From: Flavobacteriales bacterium UBA5871
GTDB taxonomy: Bacteria; Bacteroidota; Bacteroidia; Flavobacteriales_D; Crocinitomicaceae
Length of the DNA stretch: 8,559 bases
Assembly: GCA_002432085.1 (NCBI GenBank)
Contig: DJFN01000042.1
Location: 1 to 8,559, forward strand
Reading direction: 5' to 3'
Shown: positions 1-5,995 of the stretch, in pieces
Position numbering within the stretch: position 1 is the stretch's first letter
Layout: the number at the start of each line of letters is the position of its first letter
Notes under the pieces: generated by a model
What the model was told of the DNA's origin: nothing
The model's input: the letters and a program-made list of their open reading frames with translations, nothing else
Database searches by the model: none
Program-made: the position numbers and the translations under genes

Positions 1-1256
1 TGCTGAACGTTCTCGGTGATGGATTCCACTTCGTTAACAACACCGTTGATGATCTTGCCCGGATCGAGACTTTCGAGCTCCGTCAGCTCGCCTAGTGTAT
101 AACCGACGAAATTCCAGTCCTGGCGCACGTTGAACAGGAAATTGCGCACCGGGTCCTGCACGAAGATGTTCTTGGTATTCTTGAAATTCTTGGCGGCCTG
201 GAAGCGTCTGATCAGCGCCTTGCGGTTGAACCGGAAATCACCTTCGTCGGCTCCGCGGGAAAGAATAGGATCGCGGAAAACATTGCGTGAAACTTTCATA
301 AGACGCTTCAGCACTTCCGGTGGAAAGAGCGCCGGCAGCTTATCGAACGGATTATCGCCTACGCTTCCGAAGAGACGATTGAGCGGCTGCGTAGCTTCAT
401 CCAGCGGCGGCAACAGGCTAAACAGGAACTTCTGCCCTATTTTCCCGATGAAATCGTTCAGCAGGGTTTCGGTGATGTTGACATTCTTATGCAGCACACT
501 GGTGCGGAAAACATCGAGCTCGGCCACAATATCGAGCACCTGGTCGATGAGCGGGAGGTTGAGATCCGGAAGTCCGGAAGCCGTATGCAGCTTCAGCGGG
601 AAGTATTCGATGGACTCTTCGCCGTCGGTGGTCGTACTTTGCAGGATCTTGTCGCGGTCGACCACAAATAATGCTACGCCGTTGTGATCCGTTACTGCCG
701 TGTCGAGCAGCTCGTACGGAAGATTTGCGCCGGTATCGCCGATGGTTCCGCTCGCCACCCGGGAAAGCGAAACGGGCAATCCGGGGATCAGTGTGCCCGC
801 AGCTGAGGAAAGCACCACGATCAGGTATTCGAAATTTTCAGGATCGAATTCCTTGGGAACAAGGTTCACCATCTGCGGAGCATTCAGGGCTTTGTTCTTT
901 TCGCGGTCTTTCAACGCAGGAATGATCGCGTCGATCTTTTGCAGCTTCGATGCATAAAATGCACCCAAAGCGCCTTTCGCAACCTTGTTGTACTTGCTCG
1001 AAGTATTGATCAGCAGGTCGTCGTTGTTCAGAATTCCGGTGATCTTCCGTTTTTTGAACGGTGTTTTTGGCACAATTTCCGGCAGGGATTTACTTTTTGA
1101 TGCCGTAATGAGTGGGGTTTTGCCGTTTCCGGCAGCAGGTACTTTCGCAACCGTGATCTTGTCGGCAACAGCCGGTTTTGTAGCAGCGGTTTTGACTTTA
1201 GCAGTTGCTTTCGTAGCAGTCGCGACAGTTTTAGCGGGTTTCTTACTGACTGGCAT
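1..1256 (-). CDS. Large protein of unknown function, N-terminal 418 residues only (3' end outside window)
   Basis: An uninterrupted minus-strand frame runs from an ATG at 1256 off the left edge, giving 418 codons with no stop. I do not recognise the protein. Residues 1-48 are rich in Lys, Ala, Thr and Pro with KAT/TKA-like repeats, resembling a histone-H1-type tail; there is no signal peptide. Residues about 140-200 read like a beta-sandwich of the carboxypeptidase-regulatory or Ig-like type (a hydrophobic strand, then TDHNGVALFVV). Residues 230-370 are probably helical, with many Leu and basic residues. The stretch around 381-400 (WNFVGYTLGELTELESLDPG) recalls the YSLGEL...L.PG segment of some large Bacteroidota proteins, but that is a weak memory-based match. 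Downstream of a candidate promoter at 1280-1311. The frame is certain; the function is not. Confidence 0.85.
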   Translation of the reverse strand, partial: MPVSKKPAKTVATATKATAKVKTAATKPAVADKITVAKVPAAGNGKTPLITASKSKSLPEIVPKTPFKKRKITGILNNDDLLINTSSKYNKVAKGALGAFYASKLQKIDAIIPALKDREKNKALNAPQMVNLVPKEFDPENFEYLIVVLSSAAGTLIPGLPVSLSRVASGTIGDTGANLPYELLDTAVTDHNGVALFVVDRDKILQSTTTDGEESIEYFPLKLHTASGLPDLNLPLIDQVLDIVAELDVFRTSVLHKNVNITETLLNDFIGKIGQKFLFSLLPPLDEATQPLNRLFGSVGDNPFDKLPALFPPEVLKRLMKVSRNVFRDPILSRGADEGDFRFNRKALIRRFQAAKNFKNTKNIFVQDPVRNFLFNVRQDWNFVGYTLGELTELESLDPGKIINGVVNEVESITENVQ

Positions 1257-1470
1257 AGTGAATAGTTTAAAGTGAGAGCCTAAAATACACGCTTTTTACA
1301 ATGGCCGCAAACCCCTGATTATTATTTCTTTACCCAAAAACCCGAATCCCGCGCTCCACAAGGGCTGCAGTAATCGAGAAAAATTAAATTTTATCGATGA
1401 ATAAGATTAAAACCGCGACAAAAACCCGATTTAAGTCGTCGAAATAACTTTTGATGGATGGATTTTGGGA
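1257..1470. other. Intergenic region of 214 bases between two minus-strand genes
   Basis: This AT-rich gap separates the end of the small membrane-protein gene (1471) from the start of the large unknown gene (1256). Apart from the candidate promoter at 1280-1311, it has a near-palindromic A/T stretch around 1379-1392. I see no convincing intrinsic terminator (GC stem plus T-run) and no small open frame worth calling. Confidence 0.6.
1280..1311 (-). promoter_or_regulatory. Candidate Bacteroidota promoter for the large unknown protein
   Basis: Read on the minus strand, TTTG (1311-1308) is followed after 20 bases by TATTTTAG (1287-1280). The Bacteroidota consensus is TTTG, a 19-20 base spacer, then TAnnTTTG; the second box has one mismatch. 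It lies 24 bases before the ATG at 1256, a sensible position. This is a motif match only. Confidence 0.4.
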
Positions 1471-1656
1471 TTACTTCTTCCGAAACAGCCAAACGGTCAA
1501 AACGAGGAACGCGAAAGCAACGCTTCCCAGCAGCCACCAGTTCTGTACGACAAAAGCCAGGACAAGTAAAACGGGAATTGCAAAGATGGCCAGCAGGTGG
1601 AATTTTCCCTGGTGGCGGTTAGTGGTCAAAACGAACGATTTTCTCGGGTGTAACAA
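1471..1656 (-). CDS. Small two-helix membrane protein (61 aa), unknown function
   Basis: The predicted product has a short basic N-terminus, then two hydrophobic segments at about residues 21-37 and 41-58 separated by a short QNWW turn, and a basic RKK tail. This fits a small integral membrane hairpin protein with both ends probably cytoplasmic. The ATG at 1656 lies inside the end of the cyclo-ligase gene, giving a 38-base overlap; a TTG start at 1629 would reduce this to 11 bases. The hydrophobic pattern is not a shadow of the neighbour, because most of the frame lies beyond that gene's stop at 1619. Likely translationally coupled to it. No family is recognised; the call as a real gene rests on hydrophobicity and position. 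Confidence 0.6.
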   Translation of the reverse strand: MLHPRKSFVLTTNRHQGKFHLLAIFAIPVLLVLAFVVQNWWLLGSVAFAFLVLTVWLFRKK

Positions 1657-2188
1657 CGGCGTTCAGGCGCACATCCGTCGGGAGAACGTCTGAAATGGTT
1701 TCCTCGAGGTCGAAGTAATGGAGGCCGATGAACTGGCAGGAAGGCGCGCATTTTCGCAGGAAACGATCATAGAAGCCTTTGCCGTAGCCAACACGGTTGC
1801 CGGATTTATCGATGGCCAGCAGCGGCACGAAAACGATGTCGAAGCGATCGGCGGCAATGAGCTTTCCTTTTTTGGGCTCGGGAATGCCTTTTTCGTTGAT
1901 TTCGAGCTGATCGGTACTTTCGAACAGGTAGTGACGCATTTCCAGGTTCTCGAAATTGGTTTTCGGAACGGCTACGCGAGCTCCAATATTTTTAGCGCGT
2001 TCCCATAACAGGTACGTGTTCACTTCCCGTTGTCTTTCGATGGGCAAAAACAGGGAAATGGTCTTTTCCTCCAGCTGAAAATGCTTCAGGGTTTGCTCGA
2101 CGATGGTTTCGGAAAGGCGGTCCAGCTCTCCGGGCGCTAACTGCATACGCCGGGCGCGGTAAAGAGCTCGTAGTTCTGCTTTGGTCAT
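1619..2188 (-). CDS. ygfA: 5-formyltetrahydrofolate cyclo-ligase (MTHFS family)
   Basis: This cytoplasmic enzyme converts 5-formyltetrahydrofolate to 5,10-methenyltetrahydrofolate using ATP, returning a storage or inhibitory folate to one-carbon metabolism. The 189-residue length is typical. Family hallmarks are visible: the basic N-terminal KAELRALYRARR (3-14), GIPEP (101-105) in the folate-binding region, VPLLAID (121-127), and the glycine-rich NRVGYGKGFYDRFL (131-144), which forms the nucleotide and phosphate site. I chose the ATG at 2188, which shares one base with the stop of the upstream gene (TGATG), a classic coupling junction. A GTG at 2191 is also in frame and would add one residue. 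It lies between the ybaB-like gene and a small membrane-protein gene. Function is secure from the motifs. Confidence 0.95.
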   Translation of the reverse strand: MTKAELRALYRARRMQLAPGELDRLSETIVEQTLKHFQLEEKTISLFLPIERQREVNTYLLWERAKNIGARVAVPKTNFENLEMRHYLFESTDQLEINEKGIPEPKKGKLIAADRFDIVFVPLLAIDKSGNRVGYGKGFYDRFLRKCAPSCQFIGLHYFDLEETISDVLPTDVRLNAVVTPEKIVRFDH

Positions 2189-2493
2189 CACTTGGCGTTA
2201 GGAGGCATTAACCCCGCCAGCGATTGCATGAGCTCTTTTTCACGGATCTCGGTGACTTGAGCAATCGCCTGATCGAGCGCCAGTGCAAGAAAATCCTCGA
2301 GGTGGTCTTTCTCCATCAGGTGCAGCTCGGTAGCAATGTGCAGCTCTTTCAGTCGGTAGGTTCCGTCCAGCTTCAGCCGGATAAGGCCGTTTCCGGCAGT
2401 TCCTTCCACAATGATTTCCGGCAGGCGCGACATTCCACTGTCGGTGGCGTTTTTGAGAGCATTCAGCTGTTGCAGGAATTCGGGACCGAACAT
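2188..2493 (-). CDS. ybaB: YbaB/EbfC-family nucleoid-associated protein
   Basis: A 101-residue protein with the family signature in the middle: EGTAGNGLIRLKLDGTYRLKELHI (about 30-53) corresponds to the conserved EG.AGNG.V.V...G...L..I.I segment. It is followed by an acidic helix with LEDFLALALDQAIAQ, matching the usual LEDLI.AA...A. These proteins form small homodimers that bind DNA and are thought to shape the nucleoid and modulate transcription. In many bacteria the gene sits with dnaX and recR; here it leads a cluster with folate cyclo-ligase instead. The ATG at 2493 fits the family's usual N-terminal length. A promoter-like pair of boxes lies at 2523-2553. Confidence 0.9.
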   Translation of the reverse strand: MFGPEFLQQLNALKNATDSGMSRLPEIIVEGTAGNGLIRLKLDGTYRLKELHIATELHLMEKDHLEDFLALALDQAIAQVTEIREKELMQSLAGLMPPNAK

Positions 2494-2522
2494 AACCGTT
2501 TTTGTTTTGGGGGATTTGTGGG

Positions 2523-2553
2523 CGAAAATAAAGCAAACCGTGTAATTAACAAA
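2523..2553 (-). promoter_or_regulatory. Candidate promoter for the ybaB-cyclo-ligase cluster
   Basis: On the minus strand TTTG (2553-2550), a 19-base spacer and TATTTTCG (2530-2523) match the Bacteroidota TTTG/TAnnTTTG pattern with one mismatch. The second box ends 29 bases before the ATG at 2493. It lies in the 158-base divergent region shared with the plus-strand operon. Confidence 0.45.
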
Positions 2554-2639
2554 GCATTAATGAATTAGCTTTCCAACCGGCTGTAACTTTTTTTGGCTAT
2601 CCCATCTAATCCATAGACAATAAAAAACCGTTTTTTACG

Positions 2640-2647
2640 TATTTTTG
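2640..2647 (+). promoter_or_regulatory. Candidate -7 box TATTTTTG immediately before the acidic-protein gene
   Basis: TATTTTTG matches the Bacteroidota -7 consensus TAnnTTTG exactly and ends only four bases before the ATG at 2652. If used, transcription would begin at or next to the start codon, giving a leaderless or nearly leaderless mRNA. No TTG or TTTG box is seen 17-21 bases upstream, which weakens the call. Confidence 0.4.
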
Positions 2648-2651
2648 CCCC

Positions 2652-2981
2652 ATGAAACTGGTGTATTCTCTTCTGATTTTCATGGCGGTGTCTGCTATCT
2701 CGGCGGATATCGTGTGGAAATTCATTGAAAGCTCGGACCTGATTGCGGCCGACTTTCAGCCGGTAGAAGAGGATATGGACGATCCGCTCGAGGAGGAAGA
2801 AGATACTTCCAACGAGAAAGAACGCAAGGAACAGAAGGAAAAAGAGCCTGTGTGGATGTTACCGCATGCGCTTGTTTACCAGCTGATCTCATTGGAATCG
2901 TCCTCTCAGCCGGTTCATGTCCCCGCTTTTGCAGACCATCTTTTCCAGGCACCGCCATTCTGCCCTCCTGAATTGGTGTAA
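2652..2981 (+). CDS. Small exported or membrane-anchored acidic protein, unknown function
   Basis: 109 residues, family not recognised. Residues 4-18 form a hydrophobic segment after MKL, ending AISA-D, which fits a signal peptide cleaved after Ala18 or an uncleaved anchor. Residues about 37-66 are an extremely acidic, then mixed Glu/Lys stretch (EEDMDDPLEEEED, then KERKEQKEKE), likely disordered. The C-terminal third (about 67-109) is more ordered, with WMLPHALVYQLISL and a proline-rich end, APPFCPPELV. It heads the SulP/carbonic anhydrase operon with a 38-base gap to the transporter, so an accessory role at the membrane near that transporter is possible. That is inference from position only. 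The start has a perfect -7 box just upstream. Confidence 0.75.
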   Translation: MKLVYSLLIFMAVSAISADIVWKFIESSDLIAADFQPVEEDMDDPLEEEEDTSNEKERKEQKEKEPVWMLPHALVYQLISLESSSQPVHVPAFADHLFQAPPFCPPELV

Positions 2982-3010
2982 TTGACTCCATTGTTTCAAT
3001 TACATTAATT
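2971..3010 (+). promoter_or_regulatory. Intercistronic inverted repeat/RNA hairpin before the SulP gene
   Basis: AATTGGTGTAATTGA (2971-2985) can pair with TCAATTACATTAATT (2996-3010). That gives 15 pairs including two G-U wobbles and a 10-base loop; the inner nine bases on each side are perfectly complementary (2977-2985 with 2996-3004). The stop codon TAA (2979-2981) of the acidic gene lies inside the left arm, and the stem ends 9 bases before the ATG at 3020. There is no T-run after it, so it is not a standard terminator. It could set mRNA stability or translation of the transporter, or be an operator in DNA. Confidence 0.5.
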
Positions 3011-3019
3011 CATATACGC

Positions 3020-4561
3020 ATGTCATCATTATTTAAAACGTGGCGGGACGATATTCCCGCAGGTCTTGTAGTCTTTCTGGTAGCTGTTCCGCTTTGCCTC
3101 GGCATTGCGAGTGCTTCCGAAGCACCACTTTTTTCAGGACTGATCGCCGGTATCATCGGTGGAATTGTTATCGGCGTTATTTCCGGCTCAGCGATCGGAG
3201 TTTCCGGTCCGGCAGCAGGTCTTACAGCTATTGTAGCTTCTGCTATTCACGACCTCGGTTCGTTCGAGCTGTTCCTGTCGTGCGTAGTCATTGCAGGTGT
3301 TTTCCAGCTTCTCCTGGGATTGCTCCGCGCCGGATTCATTTCGAACTATTTTCCAAATGTTGTGATCAAAGGTATGCTTGCTGCGATCGGGATCATCATT
3401 ATCCTGAAGCAGCTGCCGCACGCTGTGGGCTACGACGCGGATCCGGAAGGTGACGAGGCCTTTTTTCAGCCAGATGGCGAAAGCATATTCTCGGAGCTTA
3501 CACATTCCCTGAATTACATCACACCGGCGGCTGTTATCATCACGATCGTTTCGCTGGCTATCCTGATCTGCTGGGATAAAAAATTCATCCAACGTACATT
3601 TCTGCGTTTTGTTCCGGGCCCGATGGTCGTGGTTATTCTCGGAATCCTGGCGACCGTTATGTTGCAGGGAACAAACTGGGCACTGGCCGGCGAACACCGC
3701 GTTGATCTGGGCGTAGCAGGCAAAAAAGTGTCCGAATTATTCGTTTTTCCGGACTTTTCCATGCTGGGCGACTACAAAATCTACACCACTGCGCTGATCC
3801 TGGCCGTTGTTGCCAGTCTTGAAACGCTGTTGAGCGTGGAAGCCACCGATAAGCTCGATCCGCAGCGCCGTGAGACATCCGGTAACCGCGAGCTCGTTGC
3901 ACAGGGAACCGGTAACATCATTTCCGGTATGATCGGCGGTTTGCCACTGACACAAGTAATTGTTCGTTCTTCTGTGAACATGAACTCGGGCGGTAAGAAC
4001 AAGCTTTCCGCTATTTTCCACGGATTGCTCATTGCCGTTGCCGTTGTTTCCATTCCGGGCGTAATGAACTATATTCCGTTCGCATCGCTGGCTGCGGTCC
4101 TGCTGCAAGTCGGTTACAAGCTTGCCAAGCCGAAAATGATCCTGTCCATCTTCAAAGAAGGCTGGCTGCAATTCATTCCGTTTGCGCTGACCGTTGTGTT
4201 CGTTGTACGCCTCGATCTCTTGTCGGGTGTAGCGATCGGTCTGGCTTCTTCGGTGATTATTTCCGTGATCCAGTGGCTGACGCTGAAAGACATCAGCAAA
4301 AAGCAGGTAGCGTTGAAGGTGAAAGATCCTGCAGGACATTACCACCTCGAATTGCCGGATTTCATTTCATTCGTGAAAAAACCGGCGGTGATCAAAGCCC
4401 TGAACGAAGTTCCGGAAAACGGAAAGCTGAAAGTCGATCTGTCGAACGTACAGATCCTTTCGCAGGACGTTCAGGACACCATCCATGACTTTAAAGAAAA
4501 AGCGGAAGCGAAGAACATTTCGATCGACATTATTCCGCAAGCAACCCATTCAAATAACTAA
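3020..4561 (+). CDS. SulP-family inorganic anion transporter, probable bicarbonate transporter
   Basis: A 513-residue polytopic inner-membrane protein of the SulP/SLC26 family. The N-terminal DIPAGLVVFLVAVPLCLGIA (11-30) and the GVSGPAAGLT motif (60-69) are the family's substrate-site helices. The conserved NRELVAQGTGNIISGMIGG...VIVRSSVNMNSGG segment lies at about 288-325, with SLETLLSVEATDKLDPQRR before it. The C-terminus (about 430-513) is a short STAS domain, including KVDLSNVQILSQDVQDTIHDF. SulP proteins carry sulfate, bicarbonate, chloride or dicarboxylates. A carbonic anhydrase gene follows after 12 bases, so bicarbonate, by sodium symport as in cyanobacterial BicA, is the favoured substrate; that choice is inference from context. 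The ATG is preceded by the hairpin at 2971-3010. Confidence 0.92.
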   Translation: MSSLFKTWRDDIPAGLVVFLVAVPLCLGIASASEAPLFSGLIAGIIGGIVIGVISGSAIGVSGPAAGLTAIVASAIHDLGSFELFLSCVVIAGVFQLLLGLLRAGFISNYFPNVVIKGMLAAIGIIIILKQLPHAVGYDADPEGDEAFFQPDGESIFSELTHSLNYITPAAVIITIVSLAILICWDKKFIQRTFLRFVPGPMVVVILGILATVMLQGTNWALAGEHRVDLGVAGKKVSELFVFPDFSMLGDYKIYTTALILAVVASLETLLSVEATDKLDPQRRETSGNRELVAQGTGNIISGMIGGLPLTQVIVRSSVNMNSGGKNKLSAIFHGLLIAVAVVSIPGVMNYIPFASLAAVLLQVGYKLAKPKMILSIFKEGWLQFIPFALTVVFVVRLDLLSGVAIGLASSVIISVIQWLTLKDISKKQVALKVKDPAGHYHLELPDFISFVKKPAVIKALNEVPENGKLKVDLSNVQILSQDVQDTIHDFKEKAEAKNISIDIIPQATHSNN

Positions 4562-4573
4562 TTTCGACACACC

Positions 4574-5203
4574 ATGAGTGCAATTAACGAAATCTTCGAA
4601 GGCAACGATGCCTGGGTAAAAGCGACACTTGAGCGCGACCCGCATTTTTTTGATCAACTGTCTAAAGGACAAACGCCGGAATACCTCTGGATCGGCTGTT
4701 CCGACAGCCGCGTTCCGGCAAGCGAGATCACGAACATGCTGCCGGGCAGTATTTTCGTACAGCGCAACATCGCCAACCAGGTAAACAACACGGATATCAA
4801 CCTGTTGAGCGTGGTTTATTACGCGGTGAAATACCTCCGCGTGAAGCACATCCTCGTTGTTGGTCACTACGGCTGCGGCGGCGTTCTGGGCGCTATGTCG
4901 AACAACAAATTCGGCTTCCTCGACAACTGGCTCACCAACATCAAGAACATTTACCACGCACACCGCAAGGAGCTGGATGCGATCGAAGATGAGCACGAGC
5001 GCGGAAATCGTCTCGTGGAGCTGAACGTAGCCGAGCAGGTTTCCAACCTGAGCAAGATCTCTTTCATTCAGGAAGAATGGGAAGCGGGCAACAACCTGTC
5101 CATTCACGGACTCGTTTACAGCCTTTCAAACGGTAAGCTCGTCGACCTGGGCGTTTCACGCGATTCGAACGAAGACGTTCCGGCGATCTTCCAATTTGCG
5201 TAA
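4574..5203 (+). CDS. can: Beta-class carbonic anhydrase, type II (bicarbonate-inhibited) subtype
   Basis: A 209-residue zinc enzyme interconverting CO2 and bicarbonate in the cytoplasm. Zinc ligands are Cys42, His98 and Cys101, and the catalytic Asp44-Arg46 dyad lies in CSDSR; this numbering matches E. coli Can. Trp39, Arg64 and Tyr182 match the three residues (Trp39, Arg64, Tyr181 in the Haemophilus influenzae enzyme) that form the non-catalytic bicarbonate site of type II enzymes, so inhibition by bicarbonate at low pH is likely. HYGCGG (98-103) and IHGLVYSL (177-184) are further family signatures. It follows the SulP gene by 12 bases and precedes the alkD-like gene by 9. Together with SulP it would supply bicarbonate for carboxylases and pH balance. 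Enzyme identity is secure. Confidence 0.97.
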   Translation: MSAINEIFEGNDAWVKATLERDPHFFDQLSKGQTPEYLWIGCSDSRVPASEITNMLPGSIFVQRNIANQVNNTDINLLSVVYYAVKYLRVKHILVVGHYGCGGVLGAMSNNKFGFLDNWLTNIKNIYHAHRKELDAIEDEHERGNRLVELNVAEQVSNLSKISFIQEEWEAGNNLSIHGLVYSLSNGKLVDLGVSRDSNEDVPAIFQFA

Positions 5204-5212
5204 TTTCGCCGC

Positions 5213-5917
5213 ATGAGCGGCACACAGCATTACGGGCACCTGGATAGCATTATTGAAGAAATCAGGGATGTTTTATCGGGTGCCCGAAATTCTGCCCGGG
5301 CGGCGTGGAGCGAAGCCTATATGAAAGACCATTTCCGGTATTTCGGCGTGGCTACCGAAGAACGACGGGCCGTTCAGAAACACATTTTCACCGCATTTTA
5401 ATCACTGGATAACCGCGAAGAACGCTGGCAGCTGATGCGAAAGCTCTGGCAAGGCGAGGAACGCGAATTCCAGTATGTGGCCATCGACTGGCTCAACAGC
5501 TGGCCGAAGAAATGGCTGCACGCTACCGACGGTCGCGAGCTGGAACACCTCATCGGAACGAAATCCTGGTGGGACAGCGTGGATGCTATCGCCACCAATT
5601 ACCTTCACAAATGGGAGCTGCAATTTCCGCAGGAAGCCCGCGCTGTCTTCGAGCAATGGCGCTATACCGAAAACATCTGGCTGCAACGCTCCTGCCTGAT
5701 CTACCAGCTCAAGCGCAAAAACGAGGTCGACACGGCCTATCTCGAATCGCTCATCGCCCAGTTGCTTCCCCAAAAGGAATTTTTCATTCAGAAAGCCATC
5801 GGCTGGAGCTTGCGGCAATTGTCGAAATACGAGCCGGAGACGGTGCGGTATATTCTGGAGACTTATCCGATAAAAGGATTGGCACTTAGAGAGGCGAAAA
5901 AGTACTTAGCGGTCTGA
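5213..5917 (+). pseudogene. alkD: AlkD-family DNA alkylation repair glycosylase, interrupted by one in-frame stop
   Basis: The frame encodes a full-length (about 234 residues) HEAT-like-repeat DNA glycosylase of the AlkD family, which removes bulky or positively charged alkylated bases such as 3- and 7-alkylpurines. Codon 63 (5399-5401) is TAA, splitting it into a 62-residue part and a part that could restart at the ATG at 5435. After the stop the same frame continues without indels. Counting the stop as one residue, Trp120, Asp124, Arg159 and Trp198 fall exactly 11 positions after Trp109, Asp113, Arg148 and Trp187 of Bacillus cereus AlkD. KSWWDSVD, NIWLQR and EFFIQKAIGW are strongly family-like. 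The break sits early, between helices of the first repeats. It could be a recent nonsense mutation, a base-call error, or a split but functional protein. Nine bases after the carbonic anhydrase stop, so probably co-transcribed. Confidence 0.9.
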
Positions 5918-5932
5918 CGGTCAACGGTCCTA

Positions 5933-5948
5933 CCTGCCGGCAGGCAGG
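5933..5948. repeat. GC-rich palindrome plus a further half-unit, possible dispersed repeat
   Basis: CCTGCCGGCAGG (5933-5944) is a perfect 12-base palindrome, followed by another CAGG (5945-5948). It lies 15 bases after the alkD-like stop codon. The composition differs sharply from the surrounding AT-rich spacer. Such CCTGCC/GGCAGG units occur as short dispersed repeats in some Bacteroidota genomes as I recall, but that cannot be tested within one window. Confidence 0.4.
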
Positions 5949-5995
5949 CCTCAGTCAGTAAACATCCGGATCCTCCGCCTGACAAAATTCTCTAC

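Noticed and set aside
130..1275. Several plus-strand open frames of 60-185 codons over the left-edge gene
   Set aside because: They lie opposite a continuous 418-codon minus-strand frame with a plausible start and promoter; their translations are Ser/Arg-rich with no family features, typical of antisense shadows.
1371..1450. A possible intrinsic terminator for the ybaB-cyclo-ligase cluster
   Set aside because: There are short T-runs on the minus strand, but no stable GC-containing stem precedes them.
3188..4549. Minus-strand frames of up to 202 codons opposite the SulP gene
   Set aside because: Their products are Arg/Asn/His-rich without motifs, while the plus strand encodes a full and clearly conserved transporter.
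4550..5107. A 185-codon minus-strand frame opposite the carbonic anhydrase
   Set aside because: It is antisense to a fully conserved zinc enzyme; no motifs or initiation context were seen.
5396..5404. Programmed stop readthrough or stop-codon reassignment at the alkD interruption
   Set aside because: TAA ends several intact genes in the same window, and no readthrough-type stem-loop was seen just after the stop.
5402..5818. A 138-codon minus-strand frame opposite the alkD-like gene
   Set aside because: The plus-strand frame has four matching active-site residues and family motifs, so the antisense frame is a by-product of base composition.
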